This document shows positions 18,689-28,459 of a stretch of 64,000 nt of DNA, in pieces (the stretch's first letter is position 1; every line of letters starts with the position of its first letter). The notes under the pieces are model-generated. The model saw nothing but the letters and a program-made list of their open reading frames with translations, had not been told where the DNA came from and searched no databases. Both the position numbers and the translations under genes were made by a program. Origin of the DNA: Clostridium gasigenes (GTDB taxonomy: Bacteria; Bacillota; Clostridia; Clostridiales; Clostridiaceae); assembly GCF_900104115.1 (NCBI RefSeq), contig NZ_FNJM01000016.1, forward strand, positions 1 through 64,000, in the 5' to 3' direction.

Positions 18689-21307
18689 TTATTTATCTTT
18701 CATTCTAAAGAATATTTTAATAAACTCATTTATTATAAATGGTACTAATGATAATCCAACTACAAGTCCCCAATCTGATACTGTTAAAGAATAAACTTTA
18801 AATATTGATGCTAAAACTGGAACTGTAATTATAATAAATTGCAAACTTATTCCAAATGCAATAGAACCAATTAACCATTTATTTTTAAATACTCCAACTT
18901 GGAATAAGGATTTTGTTTCGTTTCTCATAGTTAATGAATAAAACAATTGAGAAACACTTAATACTACAAATGCCATAGTTTGAGCATGCATTAATGAACC
19001 TGGATAAAGTCTTTCTCCTAATTTAAATGCAATTAATGTTGTAACACCAATTAATATTCCATTAATAATTAGTAATCTACCCATTCTACCAGCAAAAAGA
19101 CTTTCTTTTGGGCTACGTGGTTGTTTAGACATAACATCATGGTCGCCTGGGTCAACTCCAAGTGCAAGAGCTGGGAAACTATCTGTAATTAAATTAACCC
19201 ATAATATATGAATAGGTAATAGCGGTGTAGCCCAGTTAAATAATATAGCAAAGAATAATGCTATAACTTCTCCAAGGTTACAACTTAATAAGAATAAAAT
19301 TGATTTTTTTATATTGTTAAAGATATTTCGTCCTTCTTCAACAGCTTTAACTATAGTTGTAAAGTTATCATCGGTTAAAACCATGTCAGCGGCACCTTTA
19401 GCAACATCTGTACCTGTAATTCCCATGGCAACACCAATGTCGGCTGCTTTTAATGAAGGAGCATCATTTACTCCGTCACCAGTCATTGAAACTATATTAC
19501 CGTAAGATTTAAAGGCTTTAACTATTTTAACTTTATGCTCTGGAGAAACTCTAGCAAAAATTCTATAGTTATTAACTATTTTTATAAATTCTTCATCGGA
19601 GTAAGTATCAATTTCACTTCCGGACATTGCCTGGGCAATATTTTCTGCAATTCCAAGTTCTTTGGCAATGGCAACAGCAGTGTTTTTATGATCACCAGTA
19701 ATCATAATAGTTCTTATACCAGCTTTTTTACTAAGTTCAATTGAACCCTTAACCTCTTCCCTTGGAGGATCAATCATACCCATTAAACCAATAAAGATTA
19801 AGTTATCTTCTAAATTATCAATTGCTACATGTTCATTTTCTAAAATTTTATATCCAAGAGCTAAGACTCTTAAAGCATCATCAGACATGGTGTTAGAAGA
19901 TGTTAGAACACTAGCCTTTAGTTTATCAGTAAAGTCCTTAACTTCGCCACCAATTAATATTTTTGTTGATATTTTTAAAATGCTATCAATAGCACCCTTA
20001 GTAAAAGTATAATAATTTTCATTGTACTTATTTAAAGTTGTCATAAGTTTCCTATCAGAATCAAAAGGAATTTCATTAACTCTTTTATGGTTTGTATTTA
20101 AATCATCTTTAAATATATTAAATTTATTTCCTACATCTAATAAAGCAATTTCGGTTGGGTCACCAGTTTTAGAAGATTCTGTTGAAGTTGCATCATTACA
20201 TAAAATCATACCATCTATTAATAATTTAGTTGTTTCATCTGTAATATTTGCATCCTCTAAAGATTTAAGTTCATTATTAACAAAATATTTTTTGACAGTC
20301 ATTTTATTAATTGTTAAAGTTCCTGTTTTATCAGAACAAATAATATTAACAGAACCTAAAGTTTCAACAGCCGGTAATTTTCTAATAATAGCATTTTCCT
20401 TAATCATTCTTTGAACGCCAAGGGCTAAAACAATAGCAACAATGGCAGGTAATCCTTCAGGAATAGCAGCTACAGCTAAACTTATGGAAGTCATAAACAT
20501 ATCCATAAAGTTTCTTCCTTGGAACATTGAAATAATAAGCATAAGTATTGAAATAGAAACAGCGGCAAATCCAAGAGTTTTACCAAGCTGTGCAAGTTTC
20601 TTTTGAAGAGGTGTTGTATCATCACCCTCAGCATCAAGCATTTTTGCAATTTTACCAATTTGAGTATCCATACCAGTACTTGTAACTATACTAGTTCCTC
20701 TACCATAAGTAGCAAGCGTAGACATAAACAACATATTATGCTGATCTCCAATAGGAACATCTCCTTCAGATACTATAGTTTCTGAATTTTTATCAGCAGG
20801 AACAGATTCTCCCGTAAAGGCAGATTCTTCGATTTTCAAGTTAGCAGATTCTAAAATTCTTAAATCAGCAGGTATATATCTTCCGGCATCAATAATAACT
20901 ATATCTCCAACAACTACTTCTTCAGATGGAATTTCTTTTAATTGTCCATCTCTTTTAACAAGAGCTTTTGGAGTAGAAAGCTTTTTAAGTGCATCAAGTG
21001 CCTTTTCAGCTTTAGATTCTTGCACTAAACCAATAAGAGCATTAACTAAAATAACAATTAATATGATTACAGCATCGCTAATTTCACCTACAATACCAGA
21101 AATTAAAGCAGCGCCAAGTAAAATATAAATCATTACATCGTTAATTTGAATAAAGAAAAGCATTGCAATTGATTTTTTCTTTTTTCCTGCTAGTTTATTT
21201 TCACCATTAGTTTCTAATCGTTCTTTTGCGTCTGTAGAAGAAAGCCCATTAAGAGCATTGGAGTTAAGCTCTTTTAATGCTTCTTCTGATGTTTTATTAA
21301 ACCACAT
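18689..21307 (-). CDS. Cation-translocating P-type ATPase, probably Ca2+
   Basis: An 872 aa P2-type ATPase. The phosphorylation motif is DKTGTLT (326-332), the actuator loop TGES (165-168), the ion-site motif PEGLP (283-287), and the hinge TGDGVNDAPSLKAADIG is present. The N-terminal cation-ATPase domain and the C-terminal six-helix domain match SERCA-like bacterial calcium pumps. Ion specificity is inferred from family resemblance only. The gene is monocistronic, and its promoter region contains half of the ATCTTCAAAAA repeat. Confidence 0.92.
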   Translation of the reverse strand: MWFNKTSEEALKELNSNALNGLSSTDAKERLETNGENKLAGKKKKSIAMLFFIQINDVMIYILLGAALISGIVGEISDAVIILIVILVNALIGLVQESKAEKALDALKKLSTPKALVKRDGQLKEIPSEEVVVGDIVIIDAGRYIPADLRILESANLKIEESAFTGESVPADKNSETIVSEGDVPIGDQHNMLFMSTLATYGRGTSIVTSTGMDTQIGKIAKMLDAEGDDTTPLQKKLAQLGKTLGFAAVSISILMLIISMFQGRNFMDMFMTSISLAVAAIPEGLPAIVAIVLALGVQRMIKENAIIRKLPAVETLGSVNIICSDKTGTLTINKMTVKKYFVNNELKSLEDANITDETTKLLIDGMILCNDATSTESSKTGDPTEIALLDVGNKFNIFKDDLNTNHKRVNEIPFDSDRKLMTTLNKYNENYYTFTKGAIDSILKISTKILIGGEVKDFTDKLKASVLTSSNTMSDDALRVLALGYKILENEHVAIDNLEDNLIFIGLMGMIDPPREEVKGSIELSKKAGIRTIMITGDHKNTAVAIAKELGIAENIAQAMSGSEIDTYSDEEFIKIVNNYRIFARVSPEHKVKIVKAFKSYGNIVSMTGDGVNDAPSLKAADIGVAMGITGTDVAKGAADMVLTDDNFTTIVKAVEEGRNIFNNIKKSILFLLSCNLGEVIALFFAILFNWATPLLPIHILWVNLITDSFPALALGVDPGDHDVMSKQPRSPKESLFAGRMGRLLIINGILIGVTTLIAFKLGERLYPGSLMHAQTMAFVVLSVSQLFYSLTMRNETKSLFQVGVFKNKWLIGSIAFGISLQFIIITVPVLASIFKVYSLTVSDWGLVVGLSLVPFIINEFIKIFFRMKDK

Positions 21308-21590
21308 ATGAAAAACCCTCCTTACTTTTTTGAAGACCCCTTAATAATCTATAAAAATTATTTTACTATAAGTATAGCATAAATAAAGTTGTTAATATTA
21401 ATACCTGGTAAAAAAAGTAATATGTAAAGTTCTTATTAATGTGAAGAAAATATAGTGAAAAATAGCCTGGAAATATTGAGTTATTAGTTTATTTTAAACC
21501 TCTAATACACTTTCGAAAAAATAAAACCTCTAGTTGAAAAAACGTTACTCTGATATAATATTAATAAGGAATGTGAAAGGATTGATTAGT

Positions 21591-22013
21591 ATGGAAATTG
21601 GAAGAGTAAATTCAAAAGATACAATTAGAAATGAAAGAAAAATAGTGTCAGAGAAAAAAGATTTTTCTCAAAGCTTTAATCAAGCTAGAGATAGAAAATC
21701 AGAAGAACAATTAAATAAAATGATTGAAGAAATTAATAAAAGAGGAAATAGATTAGTAACTACAAAAACTTATGGTGATGTAATAGCCTATAAAAAAATG
21801 ATTAAAGAATATTTAGCATCAATTTTAAAGTTTATGTATGATACTAAAAAGGATGTTAGTTTTTGGCAAACACAGTACTTTGTAACAGTTGAAACTATAG
21901 ATGAAAGACTTGAAGAACTTACAAAGGAATTAATGGCTGAAGAAAGAGAAAATTTAAACGTAGCAGCTACTATAGATGAAATACAGGGGCTTATAGTTGA
22001 TATATATAAGTGA
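21591..22013 (+). CDS. YaaR family (DUF327) protein
   Basis: A 140 aa, largely helical and charged protein of the YaaR/DUF327 family (start MEIGRVNSKDTIRNERK, then KMIKEYLASILKFMYDTKKDVSFW). The function is unknown. The ATG at 21591 has AAAGGA upstream; a longer reading from 21534 would need an alternative start in promoter-like DNA. Confidence 0.82.
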   Translation: MEIGRVNSKDTIRNERKIVSEKKDFSQSFNQARDRKSEEQLNKMIEEINKRGNRLVTTKTYGDVIAYKKMIKEYLASILKFMYDTKKDVSFWQTQYFVTVETIDERLEELTKELMAEERENLNVAATIDEIQGLIVDIYK

Positions 22014-22140
22014 CACTCCAAATCTATGATTTGGCAAGTGGAAGTTAAGTGAAAATCTAAATCTTTGATTTAGTAATTTGAACTTACTCTGTAAGAGCAC
22101 TCCTTAGAGCGAATGCGAAAAGGAGTTTCCTTTATATAAA
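22014..22140 (+). repeat. Pair of related small hairpins downstream of the YaaR gene
   Basis: Two short hairpins share a pattern: CCAAATC-TAT-GATTTGG (22018-22034, extendable by CACT/AGTG) and CTAAATC-TTT-GATTTAG (22058-22074). A C-G pair in one is a T-A pair in the other. A third imperfect hairpin around GAGCGAATGCGAAAAGGAG follows near 22108-22126. No long T tract is present, so these look like a structured intergenic repeat or small RNA rather than a plain terminator. Confidence 0.45.
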
Positions 22141-22175
22141 CTCAACAAATAAGATTATAAAAGGGGAACAGGATT

Positions 22176-22373
22176 ATGGCAGATAAAATAAAAGCATTGC
22201 CACATAAAATAACATTTGCAATAGGATTAAGTTTGGTATTAGTAGGAATAACAATAAGCAATATCCTGCCACTTGGTATTTGCTCAATGCTTGTTAGCGG
22301 TATTCCTATGTTTATAGGAACAATATTTGTTTTGATTGCGTCTGATAAAAGACACTCAAATATTGATAAATAA
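22176..22373 (+). CDS. Small two-helix membrane protein
   Basis: A 65 aa protein with two membrane helices (about residues 14-32 and 35-54) and a short charged tail. No family recognised. AAAGGGG lies ahead of the ATG, and a clear terminator follows at 22384. Confidence 0.6.
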   Translation: MADKIKALPHKITFAIGLSLVLVGITISNILPLGICSMLVSGIPMFIGTIFVLIASDKRHSNIDK

Positions 22374-22383
22374 ATTTTATTTT

Positions 22384-22418
22384 ATAGGAACTGTTTTGGC
22401 AGTTCCTATAATTTTGTC
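22384..22418 (+). terminator. Intrinsic terminator
   Basis: ATAGGAACTG and CAGTTCCTAT form the stem with loop TTTTGG, followed by AATTTTGT. Confidence 0.8.
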
Positions 22419-22535
22419 ATAATATCAACATTATCTTAAAACAAAGTCTAATTTTAAAAGAATAACAATTGAAAATAGTTATCAACTGTTGTAGTATTAA
22501 ATATAATAAACAATATAAAAACGGAGGAAAAAAAT

Positions 22536-24263
22536 ATGATAAAAAGATTTATTAGTTATTATAGACCTTACAAAAAACTATTTTTCTTAGATATGATTGT
22601 TGCATTTATTGCAGCAGCTTGTGATTTAGTATTTCCTATGATGACAAGAAATTTGGTTAATGAGAGCATACCAAATAAAAATTTAAGAATGCTTATAGTA
22701 TTTGGTGGAACTCTTTTAGGGATATATATAGTAAAGGCTGCTTGTACTTATTTTATGCAATATTATGGACATGTAATGGGAGTTAGAATGCAAGCGGATA
22801 TGAGACGCAAAATGTTTCTAAATCTTCAAAAGTTACCTAATAGGTATTTTGATAATAATAAAACTGGTGACTTAATGAGTAGAATGATAAATGATCTTAT
22901 GGAAATTTCGGAACTTGCTCATCATGGTCCAGAAGATTTATTTATTTCATTGGTTATGTTAATAGGTTCATTTATAATATTATGTACTATAAATATACCG
23001 TTAACACTTATAATATTTTCATTTATACCGGTAATTATAATTTTTACTTGGAAAAAGAGAAATAAAATGAAAAATGCATTTATGGAAACAAGAGTGCAAA
23101 CTTCAGCGGTAAATTCAACACTTGAAAATTCTTTAGCAGGAATAAGAATAACGAAAGCCTTTGTTTGTCACAAAAATGAAGAAGAAAAATTTGAAAAAGG
23201 AAATATTAAATTTAAAAAGGCTAGAGAATCAGCATATAAAGTAATGGCTGAATATTCTTCAGTGGTAAATTTTAATATAGATATGTTAGATTATGTAGCA
23301 TTAATTGCTGGGGGATTATTCACATTTGGTGGAATAATAAATATTGGAGATTTCTTAGCATATTTATTATATATTAAGATATTTAGTCAACCAATTAAAA
23401 AATTAACAGCCCTTATGGAACTATATCAAAGTGGTATGACTGGTTTTAATAGGTTTATAGAAATAATTGAAGAAGAAAAAGAGAAAGAAGACCCAAAGGC
23501 TACAGATATAACAAATGTACAGGGTGAAATCAAATTTAAAGATGTACATTTTAGTTATGAAGATAAAAATATATTAGCTGGAATAAATTTAACAATAGAA
23601 AAAGGTAAAATGTTAGCTATAGTTGGACCATCTGGTGGAGGGAAAACAACCTTTTGCAACTTAATACCAAGATTTTATGATGTTACAGATGGTGATATCA
23701 CAATTGATGGTAAAAGCATATATTGTAGTAAGCTAAATTCTTTAAGAAAAAATATAGGGGTAGTGCAACAAGAGGTTTTCTTGTTTACAGGAACAATAAA
23801 AGAAAATATTTTATTTGGAGATCAGGAAGCTAATGATGAAAGGGTGATAGAATCAGCTAAAAGAGCTAATATACATGATTTTATTATGGAACTTCCAGAT
23901 GGCTATAATACTAATATAGGAGAAAGAGGAGTTAAATTATCTGGAGGACAAAAACAAAGAATATCAATAGCAAGGGTATTTTTAAAAAATCCACCGATAT
24001 TAATATTAGATGAAGCAACTTCAGCATTAGATAATACTACAGAATATATGATACAAAAATCTTTAGAAGAATTATGCTCAGGTAGAACAACTATAGTTGT
24101 TGCTCATAGATTATCAACAATAAAGAATGCGGATGAAATTATTGTTTTAACAGATAAAGGTATAGAAGAACAAGGAACTCATGAAGAATTATTAAATAAA
24201 GAGGGTTCATACAAAGAACTATATGAAGCTCAATTTTTAAATTTGAAAAAAGTGCAAAACTGA
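22536..24263 (+). CDS. ABC exporter, fused membrane and ATPase domains
   Basis: A 575 aa half-transporter of the MsbA/LmrA type, with six membrane helices in residues 1-310 and a C-terminal ATPase. Walker A is GPSGGGKT, the signature LSGGQKQR and Walker B ILILDEATSALD. It would act as a homodimer exporting a lipid, peptide or drug. No partner half-transporter gene is adjacent. CGGAGGA precedes the ATG. Confidence 0.92.
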   Translation: MIKRFISYYRPYKKLFFLDMIVAFIAAACDLVFPMMTRNLVNESIPNKNLRMLIVFGGTLLGIYIVKAACTYFMQYYGHVMGVRMQADMRRKMFLNLQKLPNRYFDNNKTGDLMSRMINDLMEISELAHHGPEDLFISLVMLIGSFIILCTINIPLTLIIFSFIPVIIIFTWKKRNKMKNAFMETRVQTSAVNSTLENSLAGIRITKAFVCHKNEEEKFEKGNIKFKKARESAYKVMAEYSSVVNFNIDMLDYVALIAGGLFTFGGIINIGDFLAYLLYIKIFSQPIKKLTALMELYQSGMTGFNRFIEIIEEEKEKEDPKATDITNVQGEIKFKDVHFSYEDKNILAGINLTIEKGKMLAIVGPSGGGKTTFCNLIPRFYDVTDGDITIDGKSIYCSKLNSLRKNIGVVQQEVFLFTGTIKENILFGDQEANDERVIESAKRANIHDFIMELPDGYNTNIGERGVKLSGGQKQRISIARVFLKNPPILILDEATSALDNTTEYMIQKSLEELCSGRTTIVVAHRLSTIKNADEIIVLTDKGIEEQGTHEELLNKEGSYKELYEAQFLNLKKVQN

Positions 24264-24367
24264 AAAAGAAACTTCCCTAGCTAAATATAAAATTTTAGAG
24301 TTGCGTAAGTAAATTGATAATTTTCTGTTAAAGGGGGAAAATAAAAAGGAATTAGTTAGGTTAGCTA

Positions 24368-24426
24368 TTGACTAATAAGAGCAAAATGAGTAAAATTAAA
24401 ATATATAATGTACCCCTAAGGGGTAT
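24368..24426 (+). promoter_or_regulatory. Promoter and GC-rich operator of the trx operon
   Basis: TTGACT (24368-24373), a 17-base spacer and TAAAAT (24391-24396) form the promoter. A perfect palindrome TACCCCT-A-AGGGGTA (24411-24425) lies just downstream of the expected start, ahead of the AAGGAGG site. Its layout resembles CsoR/CstR-family operators (AT flanks around a CCCC/GGGG core), which sense copper or persulfide. The regulator is not encoded in this window, so that link is inference. Confidence 0.6.
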
Positions 24427-24442
24427 ATAAGGAGGAATAAAT

Positions 24443-24757
24443 ATGGTTCAACATGTTACAGTATCAAATTTTAATGAAGAGGTTATAAATAATAAAGGTG
24501 TAGTTTTAGTAGATTTTTGGGCAACTTGGTGTGGTCCTTGCAAAATGATAGCTCCAATATTAGAAGAAGTGGCGTCAGAAGTTACAAATGCTAAATTTAC
24601 AAAGGTTGATGTAGATGCAAATCAAGCGCTTGCAAGTAAATATCAAGTATCAAGCATACCAACTTTAATGATATTTAAAAATGGTGCTCCTGTAGATACT
24701 TTAGTAGGATTTATGCCAAAGGATGCTTTAAAAGCTAAAATAGCTAAACACTTATAA
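24443..24757 (+). CDS. trxA: Thioredoxin
   Basis: A 104 aa classical thioredoxin with the active site WCGPCK (Cys30 and Cys33) and the cis-Pro segment SSIPTLMIF. It reduces protein disulfides in the cytoplasm. The reductase-like flavoprotein gene starts 18 bp downstream, so the two form an operon controlled by the promoter at 24368. Confidence 0.96.
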   Translation: MVQHVTVSNFNEEVINNKGVVLVDFWATWCGPCKMIAPILEEVASEVTNAKFTKVDVDANQALASKYQVSSIPTLMIFKNGAPVDTLVGFMPKDALKAKIAKHL

Positions 24758-24775
24758 ATTTAAGAGGGTGAAAAA

Positions 24776-25636
24776 ATGGGTGAACGGTATGATATTGCAA
24801 TAGTTGGTAGTGGACCAGCGGGATTATCAGCTGCATTAAACGCAAAAATTAGAAATAAGAAATTTATTATCTTTGGGAATAAAAATTTAACTAATAAATT
24901 AGTTAAGGCTCCAAAAATAAATAATTATTTAGGTTTTTTTGGTATGACAGGAGAAGATATAAAAAATCAATTCGAGGCTCATTTAAATTCTATGGATATT
25001 AAAATAACTGAAGAGAGAATTAACGCTATATATGCAATGGGTGATTATTTCGCATTAATGGTAAATAATGAGACCTATGAAGCAACAACTGTTATATTAG
25101 CTACAGGGATGGAATATTCAAGACCTTTAAAGGGTGAAGAAGAATACCTTGGAAAAGGTGTTGGATATTGTGCAACCTGTGATGCTCCATTATATAGAGG
25201 CAAAGTAGTAACAATAATAGGTCATAATAAAGAAGCAGAAGAAGAAGCAAACTTTGTTTCCGAACTTGCAGGTCTTGTATATTATATACCAATGTATAAA
25301 GGCCCATATGAATTAAGAACTAATATTGAATTAGTAGAAGATAAACCAGAGCAAATTAAAGGCGAAATTAAAGTTGATAAAATAGTATTAAAAAACAGAG
25401 AGTTAGAAACAGACGGTGTTTTTGTATTAAAAGACTCTATTTCTCCAGGACAATTAGTTCCAGGTTTAAAAATTACTGATAATCATATTGAAGTTGATAG
25501 ACTTATGAAAACAAATATTAAAGGTTGTTTTGCAGCGGGAGATTGTGTTGGTATTCCGTATCAATATATTAAATCCGCAGGGGAAGGTAATATTGCAGCC
25601 TTAAGTGCAGCTAAATATTTAGATCAAAAGAAATAA
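24776..25636 (+). CDS. Thioredoxin reductase-like flavoprotein without NADPH motif
   Basis: A 286 aa FAD protein of the thioredoxin reductase family. The FAD-binding GSGPAG is at residues 11-16, the redox pair CATC at 132-135, and a second FAD motif (AAGDCVG) lies near the C terminus. The NADPH-domain dinucleotide motif, normally GGGDSAxE followed by an HRRxxxRA helix, is replaced by GHNKEAEEEA with no Arg pair. This matches the clostridial ferredoxin-dependent flavin thioredoxin reductases (FFTR). It should therefore take electrons from reduced ferredoxin and pass them to the thioredoxin encoded upstream. Confidence 0.85.
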   Translation: MGERYDIAIVGSGPAGLSAALNAKIRNKKFIIFGNKNLTNKLVKAPKINNYLGFFGMTGEDIKNQFEAHLNSMDIKITEERINAIYAMGDYFALMVNNETYEATTVILATGMEYSRPLKGEEEYLGKGVGYCATCDAPLYRGKVVTIIGHNKEAEEEANFVSELAGLVYYIPMYKGPYELRTNIELVEDKPEQIKGEIKVDKIVLKNRELETDGVFVLKDSISPGQLVPGLKITDNHIEVDRLMKTNIKGCFAAGDCVGIPYQYIKSAGEGNIAALSAAKYLDQKK

Positions 25637-25648
25637 CTTGTACTTAAA

Positions 25649-25678
25649 GAAAAGCGCTAAAGTGCTTTTCTTTTTTGT
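25649..25678 (+). terminator. Intrinsic terminator of the trx operon
   Basis: AGAAAAGCGC-TAAA-GTGCTTTTCT stem followed by TTTTTT. Confidence 0.85.
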
Positions 25679-25813
25679 TGTTATAAGGATTAATATAATA
25701 GATAACAATATTTTTTTAGTAGTCTAAGTATAAAAAATATATAGTGTGGTAAAATAATGTAATAATATGAGACAAGATTACTAAAGTTAAATATGCCTAA
25801 AGAGGAGAGAAAA

Positions 25814-26743
25814 ATGAAAGGTTTGTTAATAATATCAGTATTTATAGTAATAATTATATTACTTAGTATCAATTTTATAGGTGAAATAAAAAAAGATGCA
25901 TTTAAACATATAATACTTGATGATAGGAAAGATAAAGGTAAAATGATAAAAGTTTTAAAAGAACGATTCTTTTGTGATTATAAAAATTATGAAGACTTAG
26001 AATATGAAGAATTAGAAATCCTAAGTTCAGATGGATTTAAGCTAAAGGGTTATTATTACAATAAATATCCGGACTCAAATAAAGTTATGATTATTCACCA
26101 TGGATATACAGCAAATCATTATGTATGTATTCAATTTTTAGATATATTTTTTGAAGAGGGGTTTAATGTATTACTAGTAGATATGAGAAGTCATGGAGAA
26201 AGTGAAGGCGAATATATTACTTACGGATATAAAGAACAAAAAGATTTAGATATTTGGGTGAATTTAATTAGAAATAAAATCGGTGAAGATGGAATGATAG
26301 GACTTCACGGACAATCCATGGGTGGAGCAACAGTTCTTATGTATGGTGGAAATTATAGTGAAAAAATAGATTTTGTTATAGCTGATTGTGCATATTCAAA
26401 TGGAAAAGAAATTTTAAGATATCAGTTTAAACAAGCTGATGTTCCGTTTTTTCCAATATATAATATGGTTAATAGACAATGTAAAAGTAAATGTGGGTTT
26501 GATATGAATAATATATCACCTATTGATTGTATAAAAGATAATGAGATACCTGTATTATTTGTTCATGGGACTGGAGACAATGTAGTGCCTGTAACTATGA
26601 GTGAAGAAATGTTTAGTGTTAAAATAGGAAATAAAAACAAATTAGTTATAATTCCAGATGCGGTACATGTGGGAGCTTATGCAAAAGACAAAGATACTTA
26701 TGTAAAAGCTATTAGAGAATTTATAAGTGAATTAGGAATATAA
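25814..26743 (+). CDS. Alpha/beta hydrolase, membrane-anchored
   Basis: A 309 aa hydrolase with an N-terminal membrane segment (about residues 2-22). The nucleophile elbow is GQSMGG, the oxyanion region HHGYTAN, an acidic residue sits in VHGTGDNVVP and the final His in AVHVGAY. It resembles the YqkD/BAAT-like esterase group, and its substrate is unknown. The ATG at 25814 follows GAGGAGA. An upstream ATG at 25793 overlaps that site. Confidence 0.87.
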   Translation: MKGLLIISVFIVIIILLSINFIGEIKKDAFKHIILDDRKDKGKMIKVLKERFFCDYKNYEDLEYEELEILSSDGFKLKGYYYNKYPDSNKVMIIHHGYTANHYVCIQFLDIFFEEGFNVLLVDMRSHGESEGEYITYGYKEQKDLDIWVNLIRNKIGEDGMIGLHGQSMGGATVLMYGGNYSEKIDFVIADCAYSNGKEILRYQFKQADVPFFPIYNMVNRQCKSKCGFDMNNISPIDCIKDNEIPVLFVHGTGDNVVPVTMSEEMFSVKIGNKNKLVIIPDAVHVGAYAKDKDTYVKAIREFISELGI

Positions 26744-26759
26744 AAAATAATAGTTAAAA

Positions 26760-26798
26760 GAGCATTCGATAGTATGTAATATCGAATGCTTTTTTATG
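26760..26798 (+). terminator. Intrinsic terminator
   Basis: AGCATTCGATA and TATCGAATGCT form the stem, followed by TTTTTT. Confidence 0.9.
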
Positions 26799-26984
26799 TG
26801 AACTATTTTTAAATTTATATATTATGTAAATAAAGATAAAAATAATTAAATAAGACAAAAATGTACAAAAATATTTTAAATAGTGTAAAATATAAGTAAT
26901 AAATAAAAATAATGTAAAAAAGGGTTTCAAAGTAAGGGGAAAGGTATATTTATATGGAGAAAATTAAAGGGAAAGGGGAAAACT

Positions 26985-28373
26985 ATGAGACTAAATGCAA
27001 AATTTGATAATATGAAAAGCATAAAATTTACTATTACTAAAAATTTTATAATATTAATGGGGATTATAATATCTATAATAATAGGTGTGCAAAGATTTAT
27101 TATGGGAAGTATGTTAAGAAGTAGCATAACAAAGGTTATTTCAGAAGGGGAAAAAGTAGTAGTTGCTGGAGTAATAAGTAAGGCTTTAAATAGGACAACA
27201 ATGTACATAATAGTAATTTCAATTGTAATAATTATAATTGGAGCTATATGGATATGGAAAAATTTTGGCAGGACAGCAAGGTTATTAAATGGACTTAGAT
27301 TACACATTGAATATCTTACAAATGGAGTTTATCATTATAAAATAAAGGAAAAATATTTTAAAAGAGAAGATGAAATTGGTGCAATATGTGTGGCATTAGA
27401 TAAAATGCAAAAATCTACAATAGAAATGATAAAAGATTTAAAGTCCTTAACAGAAGATCTTAATGGTCAATCAGGGTCTTTATCTAATGTATCTGAGGAA
27501 TTAACTTGTGCTACAGGGGATATTTCACAAGCAATAAGCAATATTGCCCAAGGAATATCTGGTGAAACTATGGATATTGAAGTTATTATAGGGAGAATGA
27601 GTGAATTTAACAAACTTCTAGAGGATAATATTAAAGATATAGATAATTTATCAGGAATAGCTAATGAAGTTGACAAAAATGCAAATGAAAGTAATGCAGA
27701 GTTAAAAGAATTAAGAAAATCAATGGAAGATTTTAATAAACTCTTTCAAGTATTCTTAGGAACTATTGAAACTATGAATACTGATATTAAAAAAGTTGAT
27801 GATATCACAGATTTAATAAATAATGTAGCAGAACAAACTAATCTTTTAGCTTTAAATGCAGCTATTGAAGCGGCAAGGGCAGGGGCGGCAGGTCTAGGAT
27901 TTACTGTAGTAGCATCAGAAATTAGAAAATTAGCAGAAAAGACTAAAGAATCATCAGTTTCTATTAATCATTTAATTGCAGATGTATTAAATAGTTCAGA
28001 AAACTTAGTTTCTAAAACAGATGAAATGAGTATGGAACTTCAAAATCAGAAATTGGGAGTAGATAAGTCAATAGTATCATTTGATGTTATTTCAAATTCT
28101 ATAGGAGATATGAATCCTAAAATTAAAATGCTGGTTAAAAGAGCTAATTTAATTTCAGAAGATAGCAATAAAATTGTTATGAAAATTCAAAATCTATCAG
28201 TAGTAAATGAAGAAATATGTAACTCAGCAGAAGAAATAACTGCATCAGCCGAGAATACTAATACATCTTCAGCTGAAATATTAAAGTATTCAGTATCATT
28301 AAAAGATAATGCAGGGGTAACAACAAATTATATTAATAAATTCAAGCTTAATGGAGTGGCGGAAGAGGAATAA
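26985..28373 (+). CDS. Methyl-accepting chemotaxis protein with minimal sensor region
   Basis: A 462 aa receptor with two membrane helices (about 17-37 and 67-87) separated by only about 30 residues, a HAMP-like region, and a long cytoplasmic coiled coil. The signalling tip is [18 protein letters not shown] followed by [15 protein letters not shown], as in all MCPs. The tiny outside loop leaves no room for a PAS or Cache sensor, so it may sense membrane state or an internal signal. No other chemotaxis gene is nearby. GAAAGGGGA precedes the ATG. Confidence 0.92.
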   Translation: MRLNAKFDNMKSIKFTITKNFIILMGIIISIIIGVQRFIMGSMLRSSITKVISEGEKVVVAGVISKALNRTTMYIIVISIVIIIIGAIWIWKNFGRTARLLNGLRLHIEYLTNGVYHYKIKEKYFKREDEIGAICVALDKMQKSTIEMIKDLKSLTEDLNGQSGSLSNVSEELTCATGDISQAISNIAQGISGETMDIEVIIGRMSEFNKLLEDNIKDIDNLSGIANEVDKNANESNAELKELRKSMEDFNKLFQVFLGTIETMNTDIKKVDDITDLINNVAEQTNLLALNAAIEAARAGAAGLGFTVVASEIRKLAEKTKESSVSINHLIADVLNSSENLVSKTDEMSMELQNQKLGVDKSIVSFDVISNSIGDMNPKIKMLVKRANLISEDSNKIVMKIQNLSVVNEEICNSAEEITASAENTNTSSAEILKYSVSLKDNAGVTTNYINKFKLNGVAEEE

Positions 28374-28414
28374 ATGATAAAATATTTATTTGAAATTTAA
28401 AAAAGATATGGTGA

Positions 28415-28458
28415 AAATGCCCCTAAATTTAGTCAAATCTAAATTTAGGGGCATTTTA
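28415..28458. terminator. Bidirectional terminator
   Basis: Perfect 18-base arms (28415-28432 and 28441-28458) around an eight-base loop separate the MCP gene (+) from nadE (-). Confidence 0.9.
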
Positions 28459-28459
28459 A

